64,000 nucleotides of DNA, from positions 11,530 to 75,529 of the forward strand of contig CAUAWV010000004.1 in the NCBI GenBank assembly GCA_958433005.1, given 5' to 3'. This DNA comes from an uncultured Collinsella sp. (lineage in GTDB: Bacteria; Actinomycetota; Coriobacteriia; Coriobacteriales; Coriobacteriaceae). The notes below the pieces were generated by a model. That model worked only from the letters and a program-made list of their open reading frames with translations, was not told the origin of the DNA and did not search any database. Within the stretch, counting starts at the first letter, position 1; every line of letters starts with the position of its first letter. The position numbers and the translations under genes were made by a program. Of the stretch, positions 26,068 to 34,537 are shown in pieces.

Positions 26068-26193
26068 ATGACCGATTTCACCGAGCTCGTGAAGCTCCTG
26101 ACCGCTATGGTCTCGCTCCTCACGGCCCTTGTCGGCCTTTCCAAGGCACTCAAGCAGGGTTCGAAGCCCAAAAAGAAAGGCCACCGTCGCTAA
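26068..26193 (+). CDS. Small hydrophobic peptide with basic tail, 41 aa
   Basis: GGAGGT at 26055-26060 lies seven bases before ATG 26068. The product is MTDFTELVKLLTAMVSLL, continuing with TALVGLSKALKQG and a KPKKKGHRR tail: one amphipathic or membrane helix of ~22 residues followed by a strongly basic end. The layout is like small membrane toxins of type I toxin-antitoxin systems or holin-like peptides; no family is recognised. A GC-rich imperfect hairpin lies just downstream (GCCCAG...TTGGGC, 26227-26250). The gene is alone between the relaxase and the phosphoesterase operon. Confidence 0.5.
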   Translation: MTDFTELVKLLTAMVSLLTALVGLSKALKQGSKPKKKGHRR

Positions 26194-26492
26194 GACGATG
26201 ACCCAACTTCATTAAGCAACGGCTCTGCCCAGCTCTCTACAACTTGGGCTGCCGTCGGCACCATTTTACCCTCCTGACGAGGAATTCGTCCATATTTCAA
26301 AAATCAAATCCTGTTCGCGCGTGGGCCTTGATTATCGACCGTTCGCGCGTGGGCGCGTGGGCGTAAACTTTTAGTTGGGCAAATCCGGCAGATTGGAGCT
26401 TGAAACATGAGGGATATGCACCTCATGTCGCTCATAAAACGTCTCCTGACCTCGAAGGAGAACGTTTTTTAGCGATAAAAGGAGACATAAAT

Positions 26493-27132
26493 ATGATCTG
26501 GTTTACCAGCGACACCCACTTCGGGCATGAGAACGTGCTGAAGTTCACCGACCGCCCGTGGGAGACGATTTGGCAGATGAACGACGCCATCGTCGACAAC
26601 ATCAACGGCAAGGTTGCCGTGGACGACGAGCTCTACATCCTGGGGGGATTTCTCATTCAAGATGACCGCCCAGGACGCCTACGGGCTGCGCAAGCGGATC
26701 GCCTGCAGGCGCATCCACCTCGTCCCGGGAAACCACGACAAGGACTGGACCCAGCCGGCGGTCGCGGGCGCCTTCACCGTGGAGCCGCCGATCTGCGTGC
26801 TCAAGATCGACGGGCAGAAGATCGTCCTGAGCCATTACCCCATGGCCGACTGGCAGGGCATGAGCCATGGATCGTGGCACCTCCACGGGCACATCCACAG
26901 CAGCGGCGGCGCGTACAACGAGTTCAACCGCAAGCAGGGCCTTCTGCGCTACGACGTCGGTTGCGATGCCAACGGGCACTCCCCGGTGAGCCTCGATGAG
27001 CTGAGGGAATGGTTCGCCGGTGTCGACGAGCCGTGCGGCCGGGTGAAATGGCCCTGGTGGGTCAACGAGACCGGCGACAGGCAGGTCGAGCGCGAGCTGG
27101 CGGCGTACAAGAGGGAAGAGGCGATCCGATGA
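26493..27132 (+). pseudogene. Metallophosphoesterase, frameshifted in a G6 tract
   Basis: Starting at ATG 26493 (GGAGAC upstream), frame 1 reads MIWFTSDTHFGHENVLKF (motif DxH) through DDELYILG; the protein then continues in the +1-shifted frame as DFSFKMTAQDAYGLRK, GNHDKDW (GNHD motif), LSHYP, and HLHGHIHSSGG (GHxH motif) to 27132. The break is at G26642-26647: five Gs instead of six restore one ~212-residue calcineurin-like phosphoesterase. It may be a real inactivation, phase variation, or a sequencing error. Its stop overlaps the next start (ATGA). First of three tandem phosphoesterase genes. Confidence 0.8.
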
Positions 27133-27854
27133 CGGTCTATGTGACGGGCGACATCCACGGTGGGCTCGACATGCAAAAGCTCCGCGACTGGGAGCTTGGC
27201 GACAGTCTTACCAGCGACGACTATCTCATCGTTGCCGGTGACTTTGGCTTTCCGTGGGGCTTTTCTGCCGAGGAATGCGCCGACATCGCCTGGCTGGAAT
27301 CGCGCCCCTACACGGTACTGTTCGTCGACGGCAACCACGAGCGCTTCGATCACTGGGAGGAGCGCCCCATGGAGCCGTGGCATGGCGGGCTGACGCAGCG
27401 CCTGTCGGACACCTCGCCCATTCGGCGCCTGACGCGCGGCGAGGTCTTCGAGCTCGACGGCTCGACAATCTTCACCATGGGCGGTGCCACGAGCGTGGAC
27501 AGGGAATACCGCGTGCCGTATTCCAGCTGGTGGCCTCAGGAGCTCCCGGATGAGCGCGAATTCGATGCCGCGCGGGCAAAGCTCGACGAGGTCGGCTGGA
27601 AGGTCGACTGCGTCATCACCCATACCTGCGCCACGCGCATGCTCTCGCCGACGCTCTACCCGGACCCAGGCTGGGAACGCCCCGATGTGGACCGGCTGAC
27701 CGGATTCCTCGACGAGCTCGAGGACCGCCTGGACTACAAGCGCTGGTATTACGGCCATTTTCACCGAGACGGCAATCCGGACGAACGGCACACGGTGCTG
27801 TATGACCGGATCGTGAGGCTCGGGGACAAACTCCTGCCGTGGGGTGCGTACTGA
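27129..27854 (+). CDS. Calcineurin-like metallophosphoesterase, 241 aa
   Basis: The binuclear-metal phosphoesterase motifs are all present: YVTGDIHGG (D-x-H), VAGDFGF (GD), FVDGNHERF (GNHE), VITHT (H) and YYGHFHRD (G-H-x-H). ATG 27129 overlaps the previous stop as ATGA, so translation is coupled. Chemistry expected: phosphomono- or diester hydrolysis; the substrate is unknown. It is paralogous to the next gene (both start MTVYVTGD and share the WWPxE and MGGAxS segments), suggesting local duplication. Confidence 0.88.
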   Translation: MTVYVTGDIHGGLDMQKLRDWELGDSLTSDDYLIVAGDFGFPWGFSAEECADIAWLESRPYTVLFVDGNHERFDHWEERPMEPWHGGLTQRLSDTSPIRRLTRGEVFELDGSTIFTMGGATSVDREYRVPYSSWWPQELPDEREFDAARAKLDEVGWKVDCVITHTCATRMLSPTLYPDPGWERPDVDRLTGFLDELEDRLDYKRWYYGHFHRDGNPDERHTVLYDRIVRLGDKLLPWGAY

Positions 27855-28591
27855 TGACGGTCTATGTGACAGGCGACGTGCACGGCAGGGCCGAGTACGG
27901 GTCCAGCCGGTTTGCATTCAAAAATTGGCCGCTGGGCCGGACCCTGACGCGCGATGACGCGGTGATCGTGGCCGGCGACTTCGGCTTTGTCTGGGACGGC
28001 TCGAATGCTGAGAGGTATTGGCTCGACTGGTTCGAGTCGAAGCCCTGGACCACGTGTTTCGTAGACGGCAACCATGAGAACCACCACGCCCTGGCCGGGC
28101 TGCCGGTGCGGGAGTGGAACGGCGGGCTCGTCCATGAGGCACGACCGCACGTGCTGCACCTGATGCGCGGAGAGGTGTTCGATATCGACGGGCTCACAGT
28201 CCTTGCCATGGGCGGCGCCGCGAGCAACGACAGGCAGTATCGCAAGGAGGGGAGGAGCTGGTGGCCCGAGGAGATGCCGAGTGAGGAGGAGACGGAACAC
28301 TGCCGTTCCTCGCTCGACCGCGTGGGCTGGAGGGTCGACTACGTTGTGACTCACGAGGCTCCGGCTGCCCTTGCTGAGGGGCTGTGTCGCGAACGCGGAC
28401 GTGAGTACCGCGGGGATCCGCTGCAAACCTTCCTGGGTGAGCTCGACGGACGGCTCGGCTACCGCGTCTGGTTCTTCGGTCACTACCATCGCGATAAATG
28501 GTGCGACACCAGGCATCGCCTTATCTACCGAGACATCGTGCCGATCGAAGATGCTGCGCCCGGTTCTAGAGACCTCCTAGAAGCGCTCTAG
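27854..28591 (+). CDS. Calcineurin-like metallophosphoesterase paralogue, 245 aa
   Basis: Same fold as the preceding gene: VYVTGDVHGR, VAGDFGFVWDG, FVDGNHENHH, VVTHEAPAA and FFGHYHRDKW supply the metal ligands. The start overlaps the previous stop as TGATG. Last of the phosphoesterase trio; several CTAGA repeats around the stop (28565-28603) precede the convergent coiled-coil gene. Three consecutive phosphoesterases on a mobile element could act on nucleotides or RNA ends, but no partner nuclease, kinase or ligase is seen. Confidence 0.88.
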   Translation: MTVYVTGDVHGRAEYGSSRFAFKNWPLGRTLTRDDAVIVAGDFGFVWDGSNAERYWLDWFESKPWTTCFVDGNHENHHALAGLPVREWNGGLVHEARPHVLHLMRGEVFDIDGLTVLAMGGAASNDRQYRKEGRSWWPEEMPSEEETEHCRSSLDRVGWRVDYVVTHEAPAALAEGLCRERGREYRGDPLQTFLGELDGRLGYRVWFFGHYHRDKWCDTRHRLIYRDIVPIEDAAPGSRDLLEAL

Positions 28592-28633
28592 AAGGTTTCT
28601 AGAAATCAGTTACCTGACAGGAAGGGCGCGGGA

Positions 28634-29212
28634 CTACTCGCCCCTCATCTTGGTCATGACCTCGACCTTGGCCTCGGCCACGGCCGCCCGCCGCTCGGAG
28701 GCGGCGAGGCGGTCCTTGAGGGCGGCGACCTCGGCCATCAGGTCGCGCTGGGCCAGTAGCGCATCGCTCAGCTCGGCCTGGGCTTTCAGCGCGGCATCAC
28801 GCTCGCCGCGCAGTCGCTCGATCTCATCGGCCATGGCCACGGCCTCGGCGTGGAGCTGGGCGACCTGCCTGCCGAGCCCCTTAGCACGGGAAAGGTGCCT
28901 GACGCCCGCGGCGTGGAGCTCGTCGTTCTCGAGTTCGAGACTCGCGGTATCGAGTTCGAACTTCTCCTCTATAAAGGCAATCCGCTCATTGCAGTCGGCC
29001 TCAATTTTTTCATTCCGATCCGTCGCCTCGGCGAGCTTGCGGTTGAATTTGTCGAGCTGGGCCCTGAGCAGCGCGTTCTCGGTCTTGAGATCGGCGGTCT
29101 CGCGCAGCAGCTTCTCTCGCCAAGCCTTTTCAATCTGCTCGGCGGCCTCATCGAGGACGTCCTTCACGCCGGGCGTCTCGCTGATTTTTCTGTCGTTCGG
29201 GTTGTCTGTCAT
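28634..29212 (-). CDS. Coiled-coil protein, 192 aa
   Basis: ATG 29212 is chosen because GGAG (29225-29222) lies seven bases upstream. After a short polar head (MTDNPNDRKISETPGVKD) nearly the whole protein is continuous heptad repeats rich in Glu, Ala, Lys, Leu and Arg (for example IERLRGERDAALKAQAEL). There is no signal or membrane segment and no cysteine-rich end, except one Cys in EADCNERI. Looks like a structural or scaffold protein, with weak similarity to many coiled-coil proteins and no specific assignment. Convergent with the phosphoesterase operon. Confidence 0.65.
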   Translation of the reverse strand: MTDNPNDRKISETPGVKDVLDEAAEQIEKAWREKLLRETADLKTENALLRAQLDKFNRKLAEATDRNEKIEADCNERIAFIEEKFELDTASLELENDELHAAGVRHLSRAKGLGRQVAQLHAEAVAMADEIERLRGERDAALKAQAELSDALLAQRDLMAEVAALKDRLAASERRAAVAEAKVEVMTKMRGE

Positions 29213-29820
29213 CGTGCGGCACTCCAATCAACAATGGGCATGGCTCCGCCATGCCGTACGGCTGGGAACAAATACGCGGCCGCTGTTGAGTTGTGTTTGT
29301 CCTGCGCTTGGTGAGTTCTAAAAGCGTCTCAAGTCATACGTTCACGCAGGTTTTCGATTGGAGAAATACCGCACGTTCTCATGGTATCACGTGCCTTAAA
29401 GAACATGAATGGGCGGTCATATCGATTCGTTGAAAATGGCACCTACGACGTGCTGGTGGCGGGAGAGTGATGGCGTTAAAGATGTCGAGAATGATTATGG
29501 GAGTATTATAGATGCAGGTATGAGAAAGGGTCGAATCGAAGTGTCTGGCCGGACGCCAATTGTCCGGGAACTGTTTCGGTTCGACCCTGCTTCATTTTAC
29601 ATCCGCGGCATGTTTTTGTAGACGCCTGGCGATTACCGACCTTCACGACCTCGATGACGGTTTCCCCGTCCTCGATTCTTGCCAGATTGCGGTAGACATG
29701 CTGCGTGAATGGTCGGATATCATTTGAGCCAGAATCCTCTTCTATTGAAGCGGATTCTGGCTCAGTGGTTTTTAACTCGGTTGTTTGACAGAAGCCCACG
29801 TCGATAGTCGGGCTGTGGAC
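29213..29820. other. Gene-poor 608-bp stretch with two hairpins
   Basis: No convincing gene. Short ORFs on both strands (29409-29621 plus; 29506-29799 minus) lack ribosome sites and run through the hairpins. Hairpin 1 is GGGTCGAA (29529-29536) with TTCGACCC (29579-29586), enclosing TGGCCGGAC/GTCCGGGA. Hairpin 2 is the terminator at 29726-29772. Probably a decayed segment plus regulatory DNA. Confidence 0.5.
29726..29772. terminator. Strong 12-bp terminator hairpin
   Basis: GAGCCAGAATCC (29726-29737) and GGATTCTGGCTC (29752-29763) are perfect complements. TTTTT follows on the plus strand. Confidence 0.65.
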
Positions 29821-30207
29821 TTAAGATTTCGGGGGCTCCCAAGCGTTTTCGATCGCGGCGCGGTAGATTGCAGCGTAATTAAGCATCCAGCTGCCATCAC
29901 CAGTTTTTTGAATATACCCCTTATCCTTTAGAGAAGTATAGGCTCGGGATATCGTGTTCTTGCTCAAGTGGTAGTGATCCTCAATCCATTTGCTTCTAGC
30001 GCAAAAGCCCATGGGCCGTTTGTTTTTGGAAGGTTTTCCAAACTTCCATACGAGGCCGAGGATGAGACGCTCGGCAGCGACGGTGGTGACGCAGCACGCC
30101 CACTCGGGCACTGAAATAAAAATAGCTTTATCCATTTTCTCTATAATCTTTCGTTGCTCGGTAACATCATCGTTGAATATGTCGGAAATTGACGGTAGCT
30201 CGCTCAT
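29821..30207 (-). CDS. Winged-helix DNA-binding protein of the island, 128 aa
   Basis: After an acidic head (SELPSISDIFNDDVTE) and VPEWACCVTTVAAERLILGLVWKF, the protein has a winged-helix: SKWIEDHYHLSKNTISRAYTSLKDKGYIQKTGDGSWML. Such proteins in integrative elements act as regulators or replication-initiation accessories. It is transcribed with the excisionase gene only 9 bp upstream, and both precede the integrase on the same strand. Precise role unknown. Confidence 0.7.
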   Translation of the reverse strand: MSELPSISDIFNDDVTEQRKIIEKMDKAIFISVPEWACCVTTVAAERLILGLVWKFGKPSKNKRPMGFCARSKWIEDHYHLSKNTISRAYTSLKDKGYIQKTGDGSWMLNYAAIYRAAIENAWEPPKS

Positions 30208-30216
30208 GTTTACCGC

Positions 30217-30462
30217 CTAGTCAAGGTGGGCGGTACGACCTTCAAGCTGCTTGAAAAGTTCGTAGAACGAGCTTTCAAACATGTAATTCGAGCGATGGAT
30301 TTGGATGAGCTTGCCGGACTCGCGCATGAATTTGCGTGCGGTGTTTTCGCTCCAGCCAGTGAGTTCGCGGATATCGTTAACGCGGAGCAACCGATCGCAC
30401 TGAGCGGCACCAGTGGGGAAAGTCGGTGTGGACGCCTGAGTGCTAATCTTTGGAGTAGCCAT
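30217..30462 (-). CDS. xis: Excisionase-like HTH protein, 81 aa
   Basis: Small basic protein with an excisionase/MerR-like winged helix: LLRVNDIRELTGWSENTARKFMRESGKLIQIHRSNYMFESSFYELF. The N-terminal 25 residues are polar and disordered. Position between integrase and the element's other genes, size and fold fit a recombination directionality factor. Lies 9 bp upstream of the winged-helix gene. Confidence 0.75.
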   Translation of the reverse strand: MATPKISTQASTPTFPTGAAQCDRLLRVNDIRELTGWSENTARKFMRESGKLIQIHRSNYMFESSFYELFKQLEGRTAHLD

Positions 30463-30680
30463 GATGAGCTATCCTTTCAATGAGGGCCCTCCCTGTGCTT
30501 GTAAGACTTACCAGGTTCATAAGCACTTGGGGGGCCGGTTTCTATGACTACATGCGTAGCCATCTGACAGCTTTAGCATGTATTAAAACTCATTAGTTGT
30601 CAATCAAATATAGCATCTACCTGCGGAAACGGTATTATAGTACCGTAATATTATGAATAAAACGATGAATGAAAAACATG

Positions 30681-31928
30681 CTATTTCTCGCTTCTCTGTA
30701 TATAGGCGTTGATGAAGTCTTCGTAGCCTTTAACTGCTTTTATTTCTGATTGTTGAACGAGGCTTGTATACGTTTTGAGCGTGATATTGGGGTCCGCGTG
30801 GCCAAGAATACCTTGCACGCTTCTAACGTCCGATCCGTTCGCCAGCATAAAAGTGCTTACGCAATGCCTGAGCTGATGCGGGCAGATGCCCTTATATAGT
30901 TTTCCGCCAGTCGAATTATTCGGCTCATAGATTCCAAGATTGCAGCTAACTGCGAAATCGCGAAACCAATGGTTGAAGATGTAGTTCTTCATGTGACAGA
31001 CAGTAGGGACCCCTTGCTCGACAGCAATATCGCTAATGATGGGAGTGCTGCCAGTCTGGGACAGCCCCAGAGAGGCCAGGAGCTCTTTTTGTATGGCTGA
31101 CCATGATTGAAGACGTTCGGCCAGGGTTTCTCCAACGGGGATTTTGCGTTGGCTTTCTTGTGACTTGGGTGCCCTCAGTTCATGATCGTTGGTGTACTGC
31201 CTGTCAATTTTCAAGGTTTTATTGGCAGGGTCCCAATCGCGCCATTCGAGGCCCAGCATCTCGCCTTTTCGCATACCCGTATACACTAGTACTAGCGTAC
31301 CAACAGCTTCGGCGGTGAGCTCAATGTGTTGAAGATGTGTGCATAGGGTAGCTACTTGCTCGATTGTCAGTGATTCTCTTTTGTTGCGTGGTCTGCGAAC
31401 ATGAACGGTAGCGCAGGGGTTTCGGTCAATTATTCTCTTTGCGACTGCATTCGACAGAATCTGGCGCAGTTTCGCATTGATTCGTACAAGCTCAGATGGT
31501 TTGTATTTTCCCGTACGACGAGCTTCGGCATATGTTTCTTCGATTAGATCGGGAGTTAGCCCCTCAATTGTCTGAAACGCGCCGAATAGGTCTTCGATAT
31601 GCCTGCAATCGTACGCTTCTCTTTCATAGCTCGTTGGCGCAAGCTCGGTGTCCCTATTTTCATGAAAGGCCCAGCAGTAGGACGCAAGCAAAGTGGGCTT
31701 TTTAGTTTTAGTGATCGTGCCAGAGGAGTTGATTTCAGCCAGCTTGGCCTGCATTGCAGCCTTAGCTTCTGTTTTAGTCTTGCAACGAACCGTATAAGTT
31801 GGGGATCGTTTGTAACGCCCTGTCTTAGGGTCCTTGACCCCAAGGGAAAAATAATAGCGATAGGTGTTAGGTGATCTCTTGTCTTTCCAACACGTGCCTC
31901 TTCCGCTAATTAGTGGCTGTTCTGACAT
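30681..31928 (-). CDS. int: Tyrosine recombinase (integrase) of the tRNA-Arg island
   Basis: Site-specific integrase of 415 residues. An N-terminal arm-binding domain (GTCWKDKRSPNTYRYYFSLG, 1-65) is followed by a SAM-like core-binding domain (80-175) and the catalytic domain with Arg in TGMRKGEMLGLEW, His-x-x-Arg in CPHQLRHCVSTF, LGHADPNITLKTY with the nucleophilic Tyr. It lies ~190 bp from attR and reads away from it, the usual arrangement. The intervening DNA (31929-32119) has no gene. Complete, apparently functional. Confidence 0.95.
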   Translation of the reverse strand: MSEQPLISGRGTCWKDKRSPNTYRYYFSLGVKDPKTGRYKRSPTYTVRCKTKTEAKAAMQAKLAEINSSGTITKTKKPTLLASYCWAFHENRDTELAPTSYEREAYDCRHIEDLFGAFQTIEGLTPDLIEETYAEARRTGKYKPSELVRINAKLRQILSNAVAKRIIDRNPCATVHVRRPRNKRESLTIEQVATLCTHLQHIELTAEAVGTLVLVYTGMRKGEMLGLEWRDWDPANKTLKIDRQYTNDHELRAPKSQESQRKIPVGETLAERLQSWSAIQKELLASLGLSQTGSTPIISDIAVEQGVPTVCHMKNYIFNHWFRDFAVSCNLGIYEPNNSTGGKLYKGICPHQLRHCVSTFMLANGSDVRSVQGILGHADPNITLKTYTSLVQQSEIKAVKGYEDFINAYIQRSEK

Positions 31929-32119
31929 CTTTGCACTCCGTTTCTTTGAATAGTTTTCAACAATTCATTGAGTGCAGTTTAGCTAAAGCTGTTAGTAATA
32001 TGTTTGTAAAAGCGTAGGCGCAGCTACCGGAGGTAAAAGACACAAACTGCTATGTTTATCTGCGGTTATATGGTGTTCAATGATGCTTGATGAATAGTAG
32101 GGGGTAGCATTAAATCATA

Positions 32120-32167
32120 TCTCCTAAAGCGGGTGTCGACGGTTCGAATCCGCCCGGGGGCACCAGA
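32120..32167 (+). repeat. attR of the tRNA-Arg island
   Basis: Identical 48 bp to 18491-18538. Beyond it the original tRNA downstream sequence resumes with the hairpin at 32176-32204. Confidence 0.93.
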
Positions 32168-32337
32168 GGAATATCGAGCCCGGTACCGCTACGGTGCCGG
32201 GCTCTTCTGGTCTAAGGGCAGGATTCGGACCGTCGACACCCGCGTCACTCATTTCCCCGCGGGGGGAGTTTTCGAATCCGCCCGGGGGCACCAGAGGAAT
32301 ATCGAGCCCGGTACCGCTACGGTGCCGGGCTCTTCTG
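32143..32337 (+). repeat. 67-bp tandem repeat of tRNA-Arg 3' end plus terminator
   Basis: 32143-32209 and 32271-32337 are identical: TTCGAATCCGCCCGGGGGCA, CCA, then a hairpin. Each hairpin is GAGCCCGGTACC/GGTGCCGGGCTC followed by TTCTG (32176-32204 and 32304-32332). Between them, 32221-32243 is an inverted near-copy of the tRNA variable/T region (GGATTCGGACCGTCGACACC). Confidence 0.88.
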
Positions 32338-32360
32338 ATTCATGCCATGTCAAAAATGAA

Positions 32361-32391
32361 GCGCCCGCTTGCTGGGGGAGCAAGCGGGCGC
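32361..32391 (-). terminator. Terminator of the pknB operon
   Basis: GCGCCCGCTTGCT (32361-32373) and AGCAAGCGGGCGC (32379-32391) are a perfect 13-bp stem. On the minus strand TTCATTTTT follows. Confidence 0.85.
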
Positions 32392-32443
32392 CTGTGAGCG
32401 AATATGTTTGCGGCGAGAGCCGTAATGAGCGGTTGGGTTGCGA

Positions 32444-34405
32444 CTAGTTGGTCGTACCGGAATCGTCGCCCGTGCTCGTGCCTGAACCCGAACCCGAGCC
32501 AGAAAGTGCAACCGTCAGCGTAATCGTGCTGTCGGTGGACTGCTTGCCGGTGGGGGAGACGCCCGTGACGGTGGCGTTTTCGTTGCCACTCACGGGGTTG
32601 CCGTTCTGATCGCAGAATGCGATGTTGTAGAACCCGGCGTTGTTGAGCGCGGTGACGGCCGCGGAGATGCTCTTGCCGTACAGGTTGCCCGGAACGCTGG
32701 CCTTGCCGGACTTCTTGGCAATGACGACGGTAATCGTGGCGCCAGGCTTCTGCTTGCCGCTGGGGTTCCAGCTAATCACGGTGCCCTCGGTAACCGAATC
32801 GTTCTCCTGGTAGCTCACGTCGACGCCAAAGCCTGCCATATCGAGGGCGTTGCGCGCCTGGGCCTCGGTCATGTCGGTCAGATCGGGGACGGAGGTGGTG
32901 TCAGGACCGCTGGAGACCTTGTACGAGATGGTCGTGCCCTTCTCGACTTCCTTACCGGGTTCGGTGCCCTGCTCAAAGACCTGGCCCTCATCGGCCTCGT
33001 TGGCCTCCTCGGAGGCGTTGCCCTTCAGGCCAACGCTTGCCAGCGCGGCTTCTGCCTGGTCCTTGGTCAGGCCGACAAGCCGGGGAACCTCAACCTTCTC
33101 GGAGGGCTTGGGGCCCTTGGAGATTACCAGGTTAACCTTGGTGCCCTTGGCCTTCTTGGTTTTGCCGTTGGGCGTCTGCTCGGCGACCTTGCCCTCGTCG
33201 ATATCGTCGTTGTAGCTTTGGTCGATGGTGCCGACCTCGAGGCCGGCTTCCTTGATCTGCTCGACGGCAGTCTGCTGGTCCTTGCCCAGCACATCGGGCA
33301 CGGTGACCTGCTCGCCGCCAAAGAGTCCTGTGGCAAAGGCCACCACGATACCGATGACGGCAACGGCTGCCACCACGGCGGCGATGATCTTGTTCTTGTT
33401 GGATTTGGGCTTTTCGACCTCGTAGGAGCCGGTGGAGCCCGAAACCGAGCTACGGGCGGTATTCTGGCCGCTCACGCCCGAGACGGGACGTACCATGGCG
33501 CGCGTCTGATCGGAAAGCTCGCGAGTCTTGGTGGCGCCCAGTTCACCGGGTGCACCGATGATGCGCGTGGGCTCCGAGATGTTGACGGCACGGCCCGACA
33601 GGTAGCTGTTGAGCACCTGACGAAGCTCGTCGGCGGTCTGGAAGCGGTTTGCCGGGTCCTTCTCCATGCACTTGAGGATGATGCGCTCAAGGTCGGCGTC
33701 GACACCGGAGTTGATCTGGCTCGGTGGAATAGGCAGCTCGTTGACCTGCTTGAGTGCGACCGAGATAGCGTCGTCACCGTCAAAGGGAACGCGGCCGGTG
33801 GCGCACTCATACATCACGACGCCCAGCGAGTAGATATCCGAGGTGGGGCCGAGGTCCTGACCACGGGTCTGCTCGGGGCTGACGTAGTGGGCGGTTCCCA
33901 GCACGTTGTTGTCTTGCGTGAGGTGGCTGTTCTTGGCGCGCGCGATGCCAAAGTCCATCACCTTGATGTTGCCGTCGGGCAGCACCATGATGTTCTGCGG
34001 CTTAATGTCGCGGTGGATGATCTCATGCTTGTGAGCGACCGAAAGCGCGGAGCTGATCTGCGAGCCGATCTGGGCGACCTTCTTGGGGTCGAGGGCGCCG
34101 TGGCTCTTGATGCCGCTCTTAAGGTCGGTACCGCGCAGGTACTCCATGACGATGTAATAGGTGTCGCCGTCCTTGCCCCAATCGTAGACGCCCACGATAT
34201 AGGGGGAGGAGAGACCGGCTGCTGCCTGGGCCTCCTGCTTAAAGCGTGCGGCGAAGGTTGCGTCGCCAGCATACTGCGGCAGCATGATCTTGACGGCAAC
34301 CGTGCGGTCGAGGACCTGGTCCTGTGCACGGTAGACGGTCGCCATGCCGCCTGTCCCCACCTTATCCTTGAGGAGGTATCTTCCCCCGAGGACCCTCTGT
34401 TCCAT
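32444..34405 (-). CDS. pknB: Ser/Thr protein kinase PknB with four PASTA domains, 653 aa
   Basis: Membrane receptor kinase that senses peptidoglycan/lipid II and regulates growth and division. Kinase domain (~8-270): VGTGGMATVY loop, AVKIM lysine, HRDIKPQNIM catalytic loop, DFGIA. A juxtamembrane Ser/Thr-rich linker leads to a helix (~335-360, IIAAVVAAVAVIGIVVAF) and four PASTA repeats (VPDVLGKD..., VPRLVGLTKDQ..., VPDLTDMTEAQ..., VPGNLYGKS...), ending Gly/Ser/Thr-rich. ATG 34405 has AGGAG upstream. Last gene of the operon; a 132-bp gap separates it from the SEDS-PBP gene. Confidence 0.96.
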   Translation of the reverse strand: MEQRVLGGRYLLKDKVGTGGMATVYRAQDQVLDRTVAVKIMLPQYAGDATFAARFKQEAQAAAGLSSPYIVGVYDWGKDGDTYYIVMEYLRGTDLKSGIKSHGALDPKKVAQIGSQISSALSVAHKHEIIHRDIKPQNIMVLPDGNIKVMDFGIARAKNSHLTQDNNVLGTAHYVSPEQTRGQDLGPTSDIYSLGVVMYECATGRVPFDGDDAISVALKQVNELPIPPSQINSGVDADLERIILKCMEKDPANRFQTADELRQVLNSYLSGRAVNISEPTRIIGAPGELGATKTRELSDQTRAMVRPVSGVSGQNTARSSVSGSTGSYEVEKPKSNKNKIIAAVVAAVAVIGIVVAFATGLFGGEQVTVPDVLGKDQQTAVEQIKEAGLEVGTIDQSYNDDIDEGKVAEQTPNGKTKKAKGTKVNLVISKGPKPSEKVEVPRLVGLTKDQAEAALASVGLKGNASEEANEADEGQVFEQGTEPGKEVEKGTTISYKVSSGPDTTSVPDLTDMTEAQARNALDMAGFGVDVSYQENDSVTEGTVISWNPSGKQKPGATITVVIAKKSGKASVPGNLYGKSISAAVTALNNAGFYNIAFCDQNGNPVSGNENATVTGVSPTGKQSTDSTITLTVALSGSGSGSGTSTGDDSGTTN

Positions 34406-34537
34406 TCCTGCTCCTAACATAACTATTCGCTCAACGATGTGTGTAGTACCTACGATGTGGCCGCTGGGGCCGTGTGGCGCGTTGCCGCTAACTCTTCGGT
34501 CGCGGCGCGCCTCGGGTGTCCGATTCGATCATGGGCA

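Larger units (their letters stand above)
18491..32167. mobile_element. Integrative mobilizable element in tRNA-Arg, ~13.7 kb
   Basis: Bounded by 48-bp direct repeats of the tRNA 3' end, with a tyrosine integrase and excisionase next to the right end and a MobC/relaxase pair in the middle. No conjugation (T4SS/VirB4/coupling ATPase) genes are present, so it should be mobilized in trans. Cargo: XRE repressor, CAP-domain surface protein, a secreted Ser/Lys-rich protein, three metallophosphoesterases, a coiled-coil protein and a winged-helix protein. The GC content of several intergenic parts is clearly lower than that of the host flanks. Confidence 0.93.

Noticed and set aside
29409..29621. 70-codon plus-strand ORF in the island
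   Set aside because: No ribosome site, overlaps a hairpin, no recognisable domain.
29506..29799. 97-codon minus-strand ORF in the island
   Set aside because: Runs through a perfect terminator hairpin and lacks a ribosome site.
32133..32447. 104-codon ORF across the tRNA-derived repeats
   Set aside because: Its repeated peptide comes only from the duplicated tRNA end and terminator.
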